This document shows positions 36,748-47,044 of a stretch of 64,000 nucleotides of DNA, in pieces. Location: positions 1,736,001 to 1,800,000 of the forward strand of contig NZ_CP095412.1 of assembly GCF_023016265.1 (NCBI RefSeq), read 5' to 3'. Origin of the DNA: Blastococcus sp. PRF04-17. GTDB lineage: Bacteria > Actinomycetota > Actinomycetes > Mycobacteriales > Geodermatophilaceae. How positions within the stretch are numbered: position 1 is the stretch's first letter; every line of letters starts with the position of its first letter. The translations under genes were made by a program, and so were the position numbers. Under the pieces are notes generated by a model. That model did not search any database, was not told the DNA's origin, and saw only the letters and a program-made list of their open reading frames with translations.

Positions 36748-39700
36748 TCACTGGACCGGCGCGCCGCTGCCCTCCAGGTCGCCCTCGGTGTCGAGGTAGG
36801 CCTGCTGGAGCTCGGCCAGCAGGGCCGGGTCGGGCTCGGCCCACATCTTCCGGTCGGCGGCCTCCAGCAGCCGTTCGGCGATGCCGTGCAGCGCCCACGG
36901 GTTCGACGTCTCCATGAACTCGCGGTTCTCGGGATCGAGCACGTAGGTCTGGGCCAACTTTTCGTACATCCAGTCGGCGACCACGCCCGTCGTGGCGTCG
37001 TAGCCGAACAGGTAGTCGACGGTGGCGGCCAGCTCGAACGCGCCCTTGTAGCCGTGCCGGCGCATCGCCGCGAGCCACTTCGGGTTGACCACCCGGGCCC
37101 GGAACACCCGCGCGGTCTCCTCGGTCAGCGAGCGGGTGCGCACGGACTCCGGGCGGGTCGAGTCGCCGATGTAGGCCGCCGGCTCGGCGCCGGTGAGCGC
37201 GCGGACCGTGGCCACCATCCCGCCGTGGTACTGGAAGTAGTCGTCGGAGTCGGCGATGTCGTGCTCGCGGGTGTCCACGTTCTTGGCCGCGACGGCGATC
37301 CGCCGGTACGCCGTCTCCATGTCGGGCCGCGCCTGCACGCCGTCGAGGTCCCGGCCGTAGGCGTAGCCGCCCCACACCGCGTAGACCTCGGCGAGGTCGG
37401 CGTCGCCCCGCCAGTCGCGGGAGTCGATCAGCGACAGCAGCCCCGCCCCGTAGGCGCCGGGCTTCGAGCCGAACACCCGGGTGGTGGCCCGCCGCCGGTC
37501 CCCGTGCGTGGCGACGTCGGCCTCCACGTGCGCCCGCACGAAGTTCTGCTCGTCCGGCTCGTCGAGCGAGGCGGCCAGGGTCACGGCGTCGTCGAGCATG
37601 GTGACCACGTGCGGGAAGGCGTCCCGGAAGAAGCCGCTGATCCGCACGGTGACGTCGATCCGCGGCCGGCCCAGCTCGTCGAGCGGCACCGGCTCCAGCG
37701 CCGTCACCCGGCGGGAGGCGTCGTCCCAGACGGGGCGGACGCCGAGGAGTGCGAGCACCTCGGCGACGTCGTCCCCGGAGGTGCGCATGGCCGACGTCCC
37801 CCAGACCGACAGCCCGACCGACCGCGGGTACTCCCCCGTGTCGGCGCAGTAGCGCTCGACCAGCGACTCGGCGAGCGCCTGCCCGGTCTCCCAGGCCAAC
37901 CGCGAGGGCACGGCGCGCGGGTCGACGGAGTAGAAGTTCCGGCCGGTCGGCAGCACGTTGACCAGCCCGCGCAGCGGCGAGCCCGACGGCCCAGCGGGCA
38001 CGTAGCCGCCCTCCAGGGCGTGCAGGGTGGCGTCGAGCTCGTCGGTGGTCCGGGCCAGGCGCGGCAGCACCTCTTCGACGGCGAAGCGCAGGACGGCGGC
38101 GACCTGCTCGTCGTCCCTGCCCAGGACGTCCCGCACGACCTCGTCCACCGCTCCGGTGGTCCAGTCGCGCTGCTCCATGCTCTCGACCAGCGCCTGCGCC
38201 TGCGCCTCGACGGCGTCCGTGGCGTGCAGCCCGGCGGTGCCGTCCTCGGCCAGCCCGAGCGCCTCGCGCAACCCGGGCAGTGCCACCGAGCCGCCCCAGA
38301 TCTGGCGGGCACGGAGCATGGCGAGCACCAGGTCGACCCGATCCTGGCCGACGGGAGGTGCGCCGAGCACGTGCAGGCCGTCGCGGATCTGCGAGTCCTT
38401 GATCTCGCACAGCCACCCGTCGACGTGCAGGATCATCTCGTCGAAGTGGTCGTCCTCCGGCCGCTCGTTCAACCCCAGGTCGTGCTCGAGCTTGGCGGCC
38501 TGCAGCAGCGTCCAGATCTGCGCGCGGACGGCCGGCAGCTTCGCCGGGTCCATCGCGGCGACGTTGGCGTGCTCGTCGAGCAGCTGCTCCAGGCGCGCGA
38601 TGTCGCCGTAGGTGTCGGCCCGCGCCATGGGCGGGACCATGTGGTCGACGAGCGTGGCGTGCGCCCGGCGCTTGGCCTGCGAGCCCTCGCCCGGGTCGTT
38701 GACGAGGAACGGGTAGACCAGCGGCAGGTCGCCGATCGCGGCGTCCGGCCCGCAGGAGGCGCTCAGCCCGACGGTCTTGCCGGGCAGCCACTCCATGTTG
38801 CCGTGCTTGCCGACGTGCACCAGCGCGTGCGCGCCGAACTCCGACCGCAGCCACCAGTAGGCGGCCAGGTAGTGGTGCGACGGCGGCAGGTCGGGGTCGT
38901 GGTAGATCGCGATCGGGTTCTCGCCGAAGCCGCGCGGCGGCTGCACCATGACGACGACGTGGCCGGCGCGGAGAGCTGCGAACACGATGTCGTCGCCGTC
39001 CACGAACAGCGTGCCCGGCGGCTGCCCCCAGTGCTCCACCATCGCGTCGCGGAGGTCCTCGGGCAGCGTGTCGAAGAAGGCGCGGTAGCGCGCGGCCGGG
39101 ATGCGCACCGGGTTGCCCGCCAGCTGCTCCTCGGTGAGCCAGTCGGCGTCCTGCCCGCCCGCGGCGATGAGGGCGTGGACCAGGGCGTCGCCGTCCAGCT
39201 GGGCGACGCCGGGCAGCGCGCCGGGGCCGTCGAAGGGCCCGATGTCGTAACCCTGCCCCTGCATCGCGGCCAGCAAGCGGACCACGGACGCCGGGGTGTC
39301 CAGGCCGACGGCGTTGCCGATGCGGGCGTGCTTGGTCGGGTACGCCGAGAGCATCACCACGATCCGGCGCTCGGCCGGCGGGGTGTGCCGCAGGCGGGCG
39401 TGCGCGACGGCGGTGCCGGCCACGCGCGCGGCGCGCTCGGCGTCCGCGACGTAGTGCGTCAACCCGTCGGCGTCGGTCTCCTTGAACGAGAACGGCACGC
39501 TGATCAACCGGCCGTCGAACTCGGGGATCGCGACCTGGTTGCCGACGTCGAGTGGGGACAGCCCGTCGTCGTCGGCGAGCCACTCGTCGCGGGAGCGGGT
39601 GAGGCACAGGCCCTGGATCACCGGGACGTCGAGCTCGGCGAGCGCGCCGACGTCCCAGGCGCCGTCGTCCCCGCCCGCCTGCGCGGTCGCCGGCCGGGAG

Positions 39701-40355
39701 CCGCCGGCCGCCAGCACGGTGACCACCAGGGCGTCGGCGCCCTTCAGCGTCGCGAGCAGCTCGGGGTCGACCGAGCGCAGGGAGGAGGTGAAGACCGGCA
39801 GCGCCTGCCCGCCCGCGTCCTCGATCGCGCTGCACAGCGCCTCGACGAAGGCGGTGTTCCCGGCGAGGTGGTGCGCCCGGTAGTACAGGACGGCGACGGT
39901 GGGACCGCTCGCCGGCACCCCCGCTCCAGCACGCCCCAGTCGGGTGCGACCGACGGCGGCTCGAACCCCTCGCCGGTCAGCAGCACGGTGTCGGACAGGA
40001 ATCGGCGGAGCTGGACGAGGTTCTCCGGCCCGCCCTGCGCCAGGTAGCCGTGCGCTTCCGTGGCCACGCCCATGGGAACGGTGGACAGCTCCATCAGCTC
40101 GGCGTCGGGCACCTGTTCCCCACCGAGGACGACGACCGGCGCGGGACCGGCGAGCAGCGGCGCCAGCATCTCCTCGTACTGCCGCCGGACGCCCAGGATC
40201 CGGACGACGACCAGCGGGCTGCCCTCGACGAGGGCGGCCATCGCAGCGGCATCGAGGCGGGCGGGGTTGCCCAGCCGCCAGCCGGCGCCCGAGGCCCGGG
40301 CGGACAGCAGGTCGGTGTCGCTGGTGGACAGCAGGGTGAAGGCAAGGTCGCTCAC
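36748..40355 (-). CDS. cobN: Cobaltochelatase subunit CobN, frameshifted
   Basis: Large subunit inserting Co2+ into hydrogenobyrinate a,c-diamide. GTG 40355 starts SDLAFTLLSTSDTDLLSAR. The frame breaks at a G5 run near 39918 (PDWGVLERG). Adding one G continues as VPASGPTVAVLYYRAHHLAGN and gives 1202 residues, the normal size. Conserved CobN/BchH blocks: AYPTKHARIGNAVGLDTPAS, VHVGKHGNMEWLPGK, GRNFYSVDPRAVPSRLAWE and KNVDTREHDIADSDDYFQYHGG. Led by a cobalamin riboswitch. Works with the ChlI/ChlD-type subunit encoded at 50949. Confidence 0.93.
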
Positions 40356-40394
40356 GGCGCGTTCCTCACTCGGGGTCCGCGCCCCGGGTCGTCG

Positions 40395-40495
40395 GGCACG
40401 GCAGCCGGAGTGTCTGGCTGACCCGGTCGCCCGGGCTCACAGTGGCGGGACCGCGTCGGACTCGCACCGACTTCCTCGCTGACTGCCGTGATGGA
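40395..40495 (-). ncRNA. Cobalamin riboswitch upstream of cobN
   Basis: On the minus strand, the core GAGGAAGTCGGTGCGAGTCC then GACGCGGTCCCGCCACTGTG matches the B12 element. Closing arms CACGGCAG and CTGCCGTG pair at the ends. A B12-box-like GTCAGCCAGACACTCC follows. Downstream, CGGGG-CGCGGA-CCCCG forms a hairpin just before the cobN ribosome site GAGGAAC. Confidence 0.92.
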
Positions 40496-40531
40496 CGCCG
40501 ACGCTACCGGGCCCCGTCCGGGCCACCGGCG

Positions 40532-41068
40532 TCAGGCGACCTCGACCAGGTCGAGGACGAAGACGAGCGTGGCGTCCCCGGGGATCGGCCCCTGGCCGGT
40601 CGGGCCGTAACCCAGCTCGCTGGGGATGGTCACCATCCGCCGGCCGCCGACCTGCATGCCGGTGATCGCCTGCTCGAAGCCCGGGATGACCTGACCCGCC
40701 CCGACCCTCACCGGCAGCGTCTCGTCGGCGCCCCGGCTCCACGACGAGTCGAACTCCTCGCCGGTCTCGTAGAAGGCGCCGACGTACTTGACCGCGACGG
40801 CGGTGCCCTGGACGGCCTCGGCGCCGTCCCCGACGACGACATCGCTGACCTGCAGACCGCACGGCGGCGCGGCGTCGGTGGCCGGCACCTCCGGCTTCTC
40901 GGACATGTCCGTCGAGACCTCGTCCGGGGCGTCCGCCGTCTCCGCCCGCGTCTCGCACGCCTGGGACGTCGGGGCGGCGGCGCCGCCCTCGGCAGTCTCG
41001 TCCCCGCAGGCGGTGAGGGCGAGGACCAGGGCGGTCGGGACGGCGAGCAGGGCGGCGCGGCGGGACAT
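40532..41068 (-). CDS. FKBP-type peptidyl-prolyl isomerase lipoprotein
   Basis: 178 residues from ATG 41068 (AGGAGA upstream). The signal peptide ends in lipobox LTAC (Cys at about residue 21). A short acidic linker leads to one FKBP domain: AVKYVGAFYETGEEFDSSW, LPVRVGAGQVIPGFEQAITGMQVGGRRMVTIPSELGYG (the binding cleft residues), DATLVFVLDLVEVA. Exported and lipid-anchored, it would help fold envelope proteins. It is the only gene in the B12 locus with no link to that pathway. Divergent from cobG (90 bp). Confidence 0.92.
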   Translation of the reverse strand: MSRRAALLAVPTALVLALTACGDETAEGGAAAPTSQACETRAETADAPDEVSTDMSEKPEVPATDAAPPCGLQVSDVVVGDGAEAVQGTAVAVKYVGAFYETGEEFDSSWSRGADETLPVRVGAGQVIPGFEQAITGMQVGGRRMVTIPSELGYGPTGQGPIPGDATLVFVLDLVEVA

Positions 41069-41158
41069 GGATCTCCTGGGTGAGGGCGTCCCACCACTGA
41101 ACCACGCGCCGGCGCCGCACCTGCGCGGCACGCGGCCGGACGTAGCCTCGGTGCCGCC

Positions 41159-42318
41159 ATGACCGCCGCCCCGCAGCCCCGCGACCGCGCCGACGCCTGC
41201 CCGGGCGCCCTCCAGACGCACGCCGCCGCCGACGGCGCGCTGGCGCGGGTCCGGGTGCCCGGGGGCACGCTCACCGCCGCCCAGCTGCGGGTGCTCGCCG
41301 CCGCCGCGCGCGACCTCGGCGACGGCGCCCTGGAGCTGACCAGCCGGGGGAACGTCCAGCTCCGCGGACTGCGGCCTGGGTCCGAGCCCGAGCTCGGCGA
41401 CCGGCTGGCCGCGGCGGGCCTGCTGCCGAGTGCCACCCACGAAACCGCGCGCAACCTCCTCGCGAGCGTCCTGAGCGGCCGGGCGGCGGGCTGCTCGACG
41501 TGCGGCCCTGGGTGCCGGCCTTCGACGCGGAACTGCGCGCCGACCCCCGGCTGGCGTTGCTGCCCGGCCGGTACCTCGCGGCCTTCGACGACGGCCGCGG
41601 CGACGTCGCGGGGTTGGGCGCGGACGTCGGCCTGCTGGCCCTCGACGCCGGCACCGTGGCGCTGCTCCTCGCCGGGGCCGACACGGGGCTGCGTGCGGTA
41701 CCGCAGGACGCCGTCGGGCTCGCCCTCGCCGCCACGCGCGCGTTCCTCGACGAGCGCGCGCGCCAGGGCGGCACGGCCTGGCGCCTGGCCGAGTTGTCCG
41801 CCGGGGGCGCGCGGATCGCCGGTGCGCTGGGCGGGCAGCGCGCCGAACCCGTCCCCGTGCCGCCGTCCCCGGTGACCGGGCCCGCGGGCGCCGTCGCGCA
41901 GTCCGACGGGCGCACCGCACTGGTCGCCGTCGTCCCGCTCGGCCGGCTGACCGCGACACAGGCCGACCTCCTCGCCGCGACGGCGCCGACCGACCTCCAG
42001 GTGACGCCGTGGCGCAGCGTCGTCGTGCCGGACCTGGCCGATGCCGCAGCCGCGGCCGAGCTGACCGCGGCGCGCCTGGTCCTCGATCCCCGCAGCGCCT
42101 GGCTGCGGGTCACCGCGTGCGCGGGTCTGCCCGGCTGCGCCAGGTCGCTGGCCGACGTGCGGGCCGACGCGTCGAGGGCGGTGGCCGCCGGGGCTCTGCC
42201 CGCGGCCGGGGCTCGCCAGCACTGGGCCGGCTGCGGGCGCCGCTGCGGCCGCCCGTCCGGAGCGGTCGTCGACGTGGTCGCCACCGGCCAGGGATACCGG
42301 ATCGGGAGCGGCACGTAG
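41159..42318 (+). CDS. cobG: Precorrin-3B synthase CobG, frameshifted
   Basis: Oxygen-dependent ring contraction enzyme of the aerobic B12 route, with siroheme and a 4Fe-4S cluster as in sulfite/nitrite reductases. ATG 41159 reads [25 protein letters not shown] and [15 protein letters not shown]. The frame breaks near 41483 ([10 protein letters not shown]). Adding one G gives [22 protein letters not shown] and 386 residues in total. Cluster Cys lie in [12 protein letters not shown] and [11 protein letters not shown] near the C-terminus. First of the run cobG-cobH-cobIJ. Confidence 0.92.
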
Positions 42319-42329
42319 CCTCCTCGCCG

Positions 42330-42962
42330 ATGTTCGAGCAGAGGTACGAGTACGAGAAGGACGGCGCCGAGATCTACCGGCAGTCGTTCGCCACCATCCG
42401 GGCCGAGGCCGATCTCGGCGCCCTGCCCGGGGACGTCGCCCGGGTCGCGGTGCGCATGATCCACGCCTGCGGGCAGGTGGACCTGGTCGACGACCTGGCC
42501 TTCTCCCCCGCCGTGGTCCAGCGCGCCCGCGCGGCCCTGGACGCCGGGGCACCGGTGCTCTGCGACGCCGAGATGGTCGCCTCCGGGATCACCCGCCGGC
42601 GGTTGCCGAAGGACAACGACGTCGTCTGCACGCTGAACGACCCGCGCACCCCGGGGCTCGCGGCCCAGCTCGGCACCACGCGCACCGCCGCCGCGCTGGA
42701 GCTGTGGCGGGACCGGCTCGACGGTGCCGTCGTGGCCATCGGCAACGCCCCCACCGCGCTCTTCCACCTGTTGGAGATGGTCGCGGCCGGGGCTCCCCGG
42801 CCGGCCGCCGTCCTCGGCATCCCGGTCGGGTTCATCGGGGCCGCCGAGTCCAAGGACGCCCTCGCCGCCTCGAATTTCGACTTCCTCGTGGTCCGCGGTC
42901 GCCGCGGCGGCAGCGCCATCACCGCCGCTGCCGTGAACGCGATCGCGAGCGAGGTCGAATGA
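42330..42962 (+). CDS. cobH: Precorrin-8X methylmutase
   Basis: 210 residues from ATG 42330. CobH/CbiC moves the C11 methyl to C12, giving hydrogenobyrinate. The catalytic His is in [18 protein letters not shown]; other blocks are [30 protein letters not shown] and [16 protein letters not shown]. The stop overlaps the cobIJ start (ATGA), so translation is probably coupled. Confidence 0.96.
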   Translation: MFEQRYEYEKDGAEIYRQSFATIRAEADLGALPGDVARVAVRMIHACGQVDLVDDLAFSPAVVQRARAALDAGAPVLCDAEMVASGITRRRLPKDNDVVCTLNDPRTPGLAAQLGTTRTAAALELWRDRLDGAVVAIGNAPTALFHLLEMVAAGAPRPAAVLGIPVGFIGAAESKDALAASNFDFLVVRGRRGGSAITAAAVNAIASEVE

Positions 42963-44455
42963 CCGGCCGTCTCTACGGCGTCGGACTGGGCCCGGGCGAC
43001 CCTGAACTGGTCACGGTCAAGGCCGCTCGGCTCATCGCTGCCGCCGACGTCGTCGCCTTCCACGCCGCCCGGCACGGCCGGTCGGTCGCGCGCGGGATCG
43101 CCGAGCCGTACCTGCGCGAGGGCCAGGTCGAGGAGCTGCTGGTCTACCCGGTGACCACCGAGACCACCGACCACCCCGGTGGCTACCAGGGCGCCATCGA
43201 CGAGTTCTACGAGGCCGCGGCGGCGCGGCTGGCCGCGCACCTCGACGCAGGGCGCGACGTCGTCGTGCTGGCCGAGGGCGACCCGTTCTTCTACGGCTCG
43301 TACATGCACATGCACAAGCGGCTGGCGCACCGGTACCCGACCGAGGTCGTCCCCGGCGTGACCAGCGTCAGCGGGGCCGCCGCGGCCGTCGGCCGCCCGC
43401 TGGTCGAGCGGGACGAGGTGCTCACCGTCCTCCCCGGTACCCTGCCCGCCGACGAGCTCGCCGAGCGGCTGGCGTCGACCGACTCGGCCGCGGTGATGAA
43501 GCTCGGCCGCACGTTCCCCCAGGTGCGCGAGGCCTTCGACCGCGCCGGCGTCCTCGACCGCGCTCTCTACGTCGAGCGGGCGACGACCGACCGGCAGCGC
43601 ACGGCGCCCCTGGCGGACGTCGACCCGGCGAGCGTCCCCTACTTCTCGCTCGCCCTCCTGCCCAGCCCCCTCACCGGCGATCTGCCCGTCGCGGACCGGT
43701 CGGCCGACGACGGGGCGGCCGCCGGCGAGGTCGTCGTCGTGGGACTCGGCCCCGGCGGGCGCCATTGGACGACCCCCGAGGCGGCCGACGCGCTGGCCAC
43801 CGCCGAGGTGCTCATCGGCTACGGGCCCTACCTGGACCGGGTGCCGGCCAACCCGCGCCAGGAGCGGTTCCCGACCGACAACCGGGTGGAGGCCGAGCGG
43901 GCCGCCCACGCGCTGGAGCTCGCCCGATCGGGACGGCGGGTGGCCGTGGTCTCCAGCGGTGACCCCGGCGTCTTCGCCATGGCCGCCGCGGTGCTCGAGG
44001 TGGCCGAGCGACCGGGGTTCGTGGACGTCCCGGTGCGCATCGTGCCGGGGCTCACCGCCGCCCAGGCCGTCGCGTCACGGGTGGGGGCGCCGCTGGGGCA
44101 CGACTTCTGCGTGCTGTCGCTGTCCGACGTCCTCAAGCCCTGGGACGTCGTGGTCGACCGGCTCCGCCACGCGGCCGCGGCCGACCTGGTGATCGCCCTC
44201 TACAACCCCCGGTCCCGGCACCGCCCGCACCAGCTCGGTGAGGCACGGCAGGCGCTCCTGGAGGTGCGGTCCCCGGACACCGTGGTCGTCGTGGGCCGGG
44301 ACGTCGGCGGGCCCGAGGAGCAGCTCACCGTGACGACGCTGGGCGACCTGGACCCCGAGACCGTCGACATGCGCTGCCTGCTGATCATCGGCTCGTCGCG
44401 CACCCGGGTGGGCGCCGGCGGCGCCGTCTGGACGCCGCGGACCTATTCCGTCTGA
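42959..44455 (+). CDS. cobIJ: CobIJ fusion: precorrin-2 C20- and precorrin-3B C17-methyltransferase
   Basis: 498 residues. Residues 1-235 are Cob[61 protein letters not shown]. Residues about 245-498 are Cob[75 protein letters not shown] and [17 protein letters not shown]. Fusion of these two SAM-dependent enzymes is usual in actinobacteria. They act either side of CobG, whose gene is two upstream. Overlaps the convergent cobK by 13 nt. Confidence 0.95.
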   Translation: MTGRLYGVGLGPGDPELVTVKAARLIAAADVVAFHAARHGRSVARGIAEPYLREGQVEELLVYPVTTETTDHPGGYQGAIDEFYEAAAARLAAHLDAGRDVVVLAEGDPFFYGSYMHMHKRLAHRYPTEVVPGVTSVSGAAAAVGRPLVERDEVLTVLPGTLPADELAERLASTDSAAVMKLGRTFPQVREAFDRAGVLDRALYVERATTDRQRTAPLADVDPASVPYFSLALLPSPLTGDLPVADRSADDGAAAGEVVVVGLGPGGRHWTTPEAADALATAEVLIGYGPYLDRVPANPRQERFPTDNRVEAERAAHALELARSGRRVAVVSSGDPGVFAMAAAVLEVAERPGFVDVPVRIVPGLTAAQAVASRVGAPLGHDFCVLSLSDVLKPWDVVVDRLRHAAAADLVIALYNPRSRHRPHQLGEARQALLEVRSPDTVVVVGRDVGGPEEQLTVTTLGDLDPETVDMRCLLIIGSSRTRVGAGGAVWTPRTYSV

Positions 44456-45179
44456 GCCCGCACCCAGGCCAGCGCCTCGTCGACCGTCGCGACGGTGGGC
44501 ACCCCGGGCGGCGGCGGCGGGCGCCGGACCAGCACGACCGGCAGCCCGAGCGCGCGGGCCGCGATCAGCTTGGCCTCGGTCAGGTGCCCGCCGGAGTCCT
44601 TGGTGACGACGACGTCGACCGCGTGCCCGCGCATCAGCGACAGCTCGTCGTCGAGGCTGAACGGGCCGCGCTCGAGCACGACGGTGGTGCGCGCCGGCAG
44701 CGGCGGCCCGGGCGGGTCGACGGAGCGGACCACCACCCGCTCGGTCAGCCCGGCGAAGGCGGCCAGGCCGGTGCGCCCGGTGGTGAGGAAGACGCACCCG
44801 AGCCCCGCGACGGCGTCGGCGGCCTCCTCGAGCGAGCCGACCCAGCGCCAGTCGTCCCCTGGCTGCGCCCCCCACCCCGGGCGCTGCAGGCGCAGCAGCG
44901 GGACGCCGGTGACCTCGGCCGCCCGCGCCGCCGACGTGCTGATGACCTGCGCGAACGGGTGCGTCGCGTCGACCACGGTCCGCACCGGGTTGTTCCGCAG
45001 CCAGCCGATCAGCCCCTCGGCGCCGCCGAAGCCGCCGACGCGCACGTCGCCCGGTGGCAGGACCGGATCGGCGACCCGGCCGGCCAGCGAGCTGAGCACG
45101 TCGACCCCCCGGCGAGCAGCGCCCTGGCCAGCCGCCGGGCCTCCGCGGTGCCGCCCAGCACCAGCACCCGGCCGGTCAC
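44443..45179 (-). CDS. cobK: Precorrin-6A reductase CobK, frameshifted
   Basis: NADPH-dependent reduction of precorrin-6A. GTG 45179 gives the Rossmann start TGRVLVLGGTAEARRLARALL. The frame breaks in a G6 run near 45108 (LLAGG). Adding one G continues as VDVLSSLAGRVADPVLPPGDVRVGGFGG, making 245 residues. Later blocks: VDATHPFAQVISTSAARA, FLTTGRTGLAAFAGL and VVVTKDSGGHLTEAKLIAAR. Without the repair the frame upstream is Arg/Gly-rich and unlike the family. Starts 26 bp from the divergent cbiD gene. Confidence 0.92.
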
Positions 45180-45205
45180 GCGCACCGGCCGGGCATGCTG
45201 ATCGC

Positions 45206-46291
45206 GTGAGTCGGGACGGCACCACGGGGCTGCGCTACGGGTGGACGACGGGCGCCTGCGCGACCGCCGCCACCACCGCCGCCTACACCGCGCTGCTCAC
45301 CGGCGAGTTCCCCGACCCCGTCCGGATCGACCTGCCCAACGACAGGCACCCGTCCTTCGCGCTGGCCACGGAGGCGATGGAGGCCGACGCCGCGAGCGCC
45401 GGGGTGGTCAAGGACGCGGGCGACGACCCCGACGTCACGCACGGGGCGCTCGTCTCGGCCCGGGTGACGCCCGGCGATCCCGGCACCGGGGTCACCTTCC
45501 GCGCCGGGCAGGGCGTCGGCACGGTGACGAAGCCGGGCCTGCCGCTGCCGGTCGGCGAGCCGGCGATCAACCCGATGCCCCGGCAGTTCATCCGCGAGCA
45601 CGTCGCCGCGGTCGCCGCGCGGCACGGGGGCACCGGCGACGTCGTCGTCGAGATCTCGGTCGAACACGGCGAGGAACTCGCACGGCGCACCTGGAACCCG
45701 CGCCTGGGCATCCTCGGCGGCCTGTCCATCCTGGGCACCACGGGGGTCGTCGTCCCCTACTCGTGCTCGTCGTGGATCGACTCGATCCGCCGCGGCATCG
45801 ACGTGGCCCGGGCGGCCGGTCGCGAGCACGTGGCCGGGTGCACCGGCTCGACCAGCGAGCGAGTGGTCACCGAGCTCTACGGCCTGCCCGAGGACGCGCT
45901 GCTCGACATGGGGGACTTCGCCGGCGCGGTCCTCAAGTACCTGCGCCGCCACCCCGTCCCGCGGTTGACGGTGGCCGGCGGCATCGGCAAGCTGGCCAAG
46001 CTCGCCGACGGGCACCTCGACCTGCACTCCGGCCGCTCGCAGGTGTCCACCGAGTCGCTCGCCGCCATGGTGCGGGACGCCGGCGGCTCCACGGGACTGG
46101 TGGACGGCGTCCGGGCGGCGAACACCGCCCTCGACGCGCTGCAGCAGTGCTCGACCGCCGGCCTGCCGCTCGGCGACCTGGTCGCCGCCGGTGCCCGGGA
46201 CACCGCCCTCGGCGTCCTGCGCGGCGCGCCGGTCGAGGTGGACGTCGTGGTCATCGACCGCGGCGGCACCGTCGTCGGTCGCGCCGGCTGA
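45206..46291 (+). CDS. cbiD: CbiD, C1-methyltransferase of corrin synthesis
   Basis: 361 residues from GTG 45206. CbiD family: RYGWTTGACATAATTAAYTAL, GVVKDAGDDPDVTHGALVSA, GVGTVTKPGLPLPVGEPAINP, RLGILGGLSILGTTGVVVPYS and VAGGIGKLAKLADGHLDLHS. Known from the cobalt-early (anaerobic) route, where it methylates cobalt-precorrin-5B at C1. Here it sits among aerobic-route genes, and no CobF is present in the window, so it probably supplies the C1 methylation on a metal-free substrate. That is inference. Confidence 0.94.
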   Translation: MSRDGTTGLRYGWTTGACATAATTAAYTALLTGEFPDPVRIDLPNDRHPSFALATEAMEADAASAGVVKDAGDDPDVTHGALVSARVTPGDPGTGVTFRAGQGVGTVTKPGLPLPVGEPAINPMPRQFIREHVAAVAARHGGTGDVVVEISVEHGEELARRTWNPRLGILGGLSILGTTGVVVPYSCSSWIDSIRRGIDVARAAGREHVAGCTGSTSERVVTELYGLPEDALLDMGDFAGAVLKYLRRHPVPRLTVAGGIGKLAKLADGHLDLHSGRSQVSTESLAAMVRDAGGSTGLVDGVRAANTALDALQQCSTAGLPLGDLVAAGARDTALGVLRGAPVEVDVVVIDRGGTVVGRAG

Positions 46292-46299
46292 CCGGTCGG

Positions 46300-47040
46300 T
46301 CAGCGGCATCGGGTCGTCGAGTACAGGTGGCTGTCGGGGAACTGGCCCGCGGTCAGCACGGCACCCACGATCACGACGGCGGTCCGCTTCACCCCGGCCG
46401 ACTCCACCTGCTCCGCGATGTCGGCGAGGGTGCCGCGCAGCACCAGCTCGTCGTCCCGGCTCGCCCGCGCGACGACCGCGACCGGGCAGTCGGCGCCGTA
46501 GTGGGGCAGCAGCTCGGGCACCAGCTCGGTCATCCGCTGCACCGCCAGATGCAGCACCAGCGTCGCGCGCGAGGCGCCGAGCGTGGCGAGGTCCTCCCCC
46601 GGCGGCATCGGCGTGGAGCGAGCCGACGTCCGGGTCAGGATGACCGTCTGGCCGACGCCCGGCACGGTCAGCTCGCGCTTGAGCGACGCCGCGGCGGCGG
46701 CGAAGGCCGGCACGCCGGGGACGACGTCGTAGGGCACGCCGAGCGCGTCCAGCCGGCGCATCTGCTCGGCCATCGCGCTGTAGACGCACGGGTCACCGGA
46801 GTGCAGCCGGGCGACGTCCAGCCCCGCCTCGTGGGCGGCCAGCAGCTCCGCGGTGATCTGGTCGAGGTCGAGATCGGCGGTGTCGACCAGCCGGGCGCCG
46901 GGCGGCGCGGTCTCCAGCAGCTCGCGCGGGACCAGCGCGCCGGCGTACAGGCAGACCGGCGCGGTGGCGATGATCCGGGCGGCCCGGACGGTGACCAGGT
47001 CCGGCGCGCCTGGGCCGGCTCCGATGAAGTGCACGGTCAT
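46300..47040 (-). CDS. cobM: Precorrin-4 C11-methyltransferase
   Basis: 246 residues from ATG 47040. SAM-dependent tetrapyrrole methylase: VHFIGAGPGAPDLVTVRAARII, VCLYAGALVPRELL, VARLHSGDPCVYSAMAEQ, VVPGVPAFAAAAASLKREL and QTVILTRTSARSTPMPPGE. Converts precorrin-4 to precorrin-5 in the aerobic numbering. Four bases separate it from the cobL stop on the same strand, so cobL-cobM form a two-gene operon. Confidence 0.95.
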   Translation of the reverse strand: MTVHFIGAGPGAPDLVTVRAARIIATAPVCLYAGALVPRELLETAPPGARLVDTADLDLDQITAELLAAHEAGLDVARLHSGDPCVYSAMAEQMRRLDALGVPYDVVPGVPAFAAAAASLKRELTVPGVGQTVILTRTSARSTPMPPGEDLATLGASRATLVLHLAVQRMTELVPELLPHYGADCPVAVVARASRDDELVLRGTLADIAEQVESAGVKRTAVVIVGAVLTAGQFPDSHLYSTTRCR

Positions 47041-47044
47041 GGGG

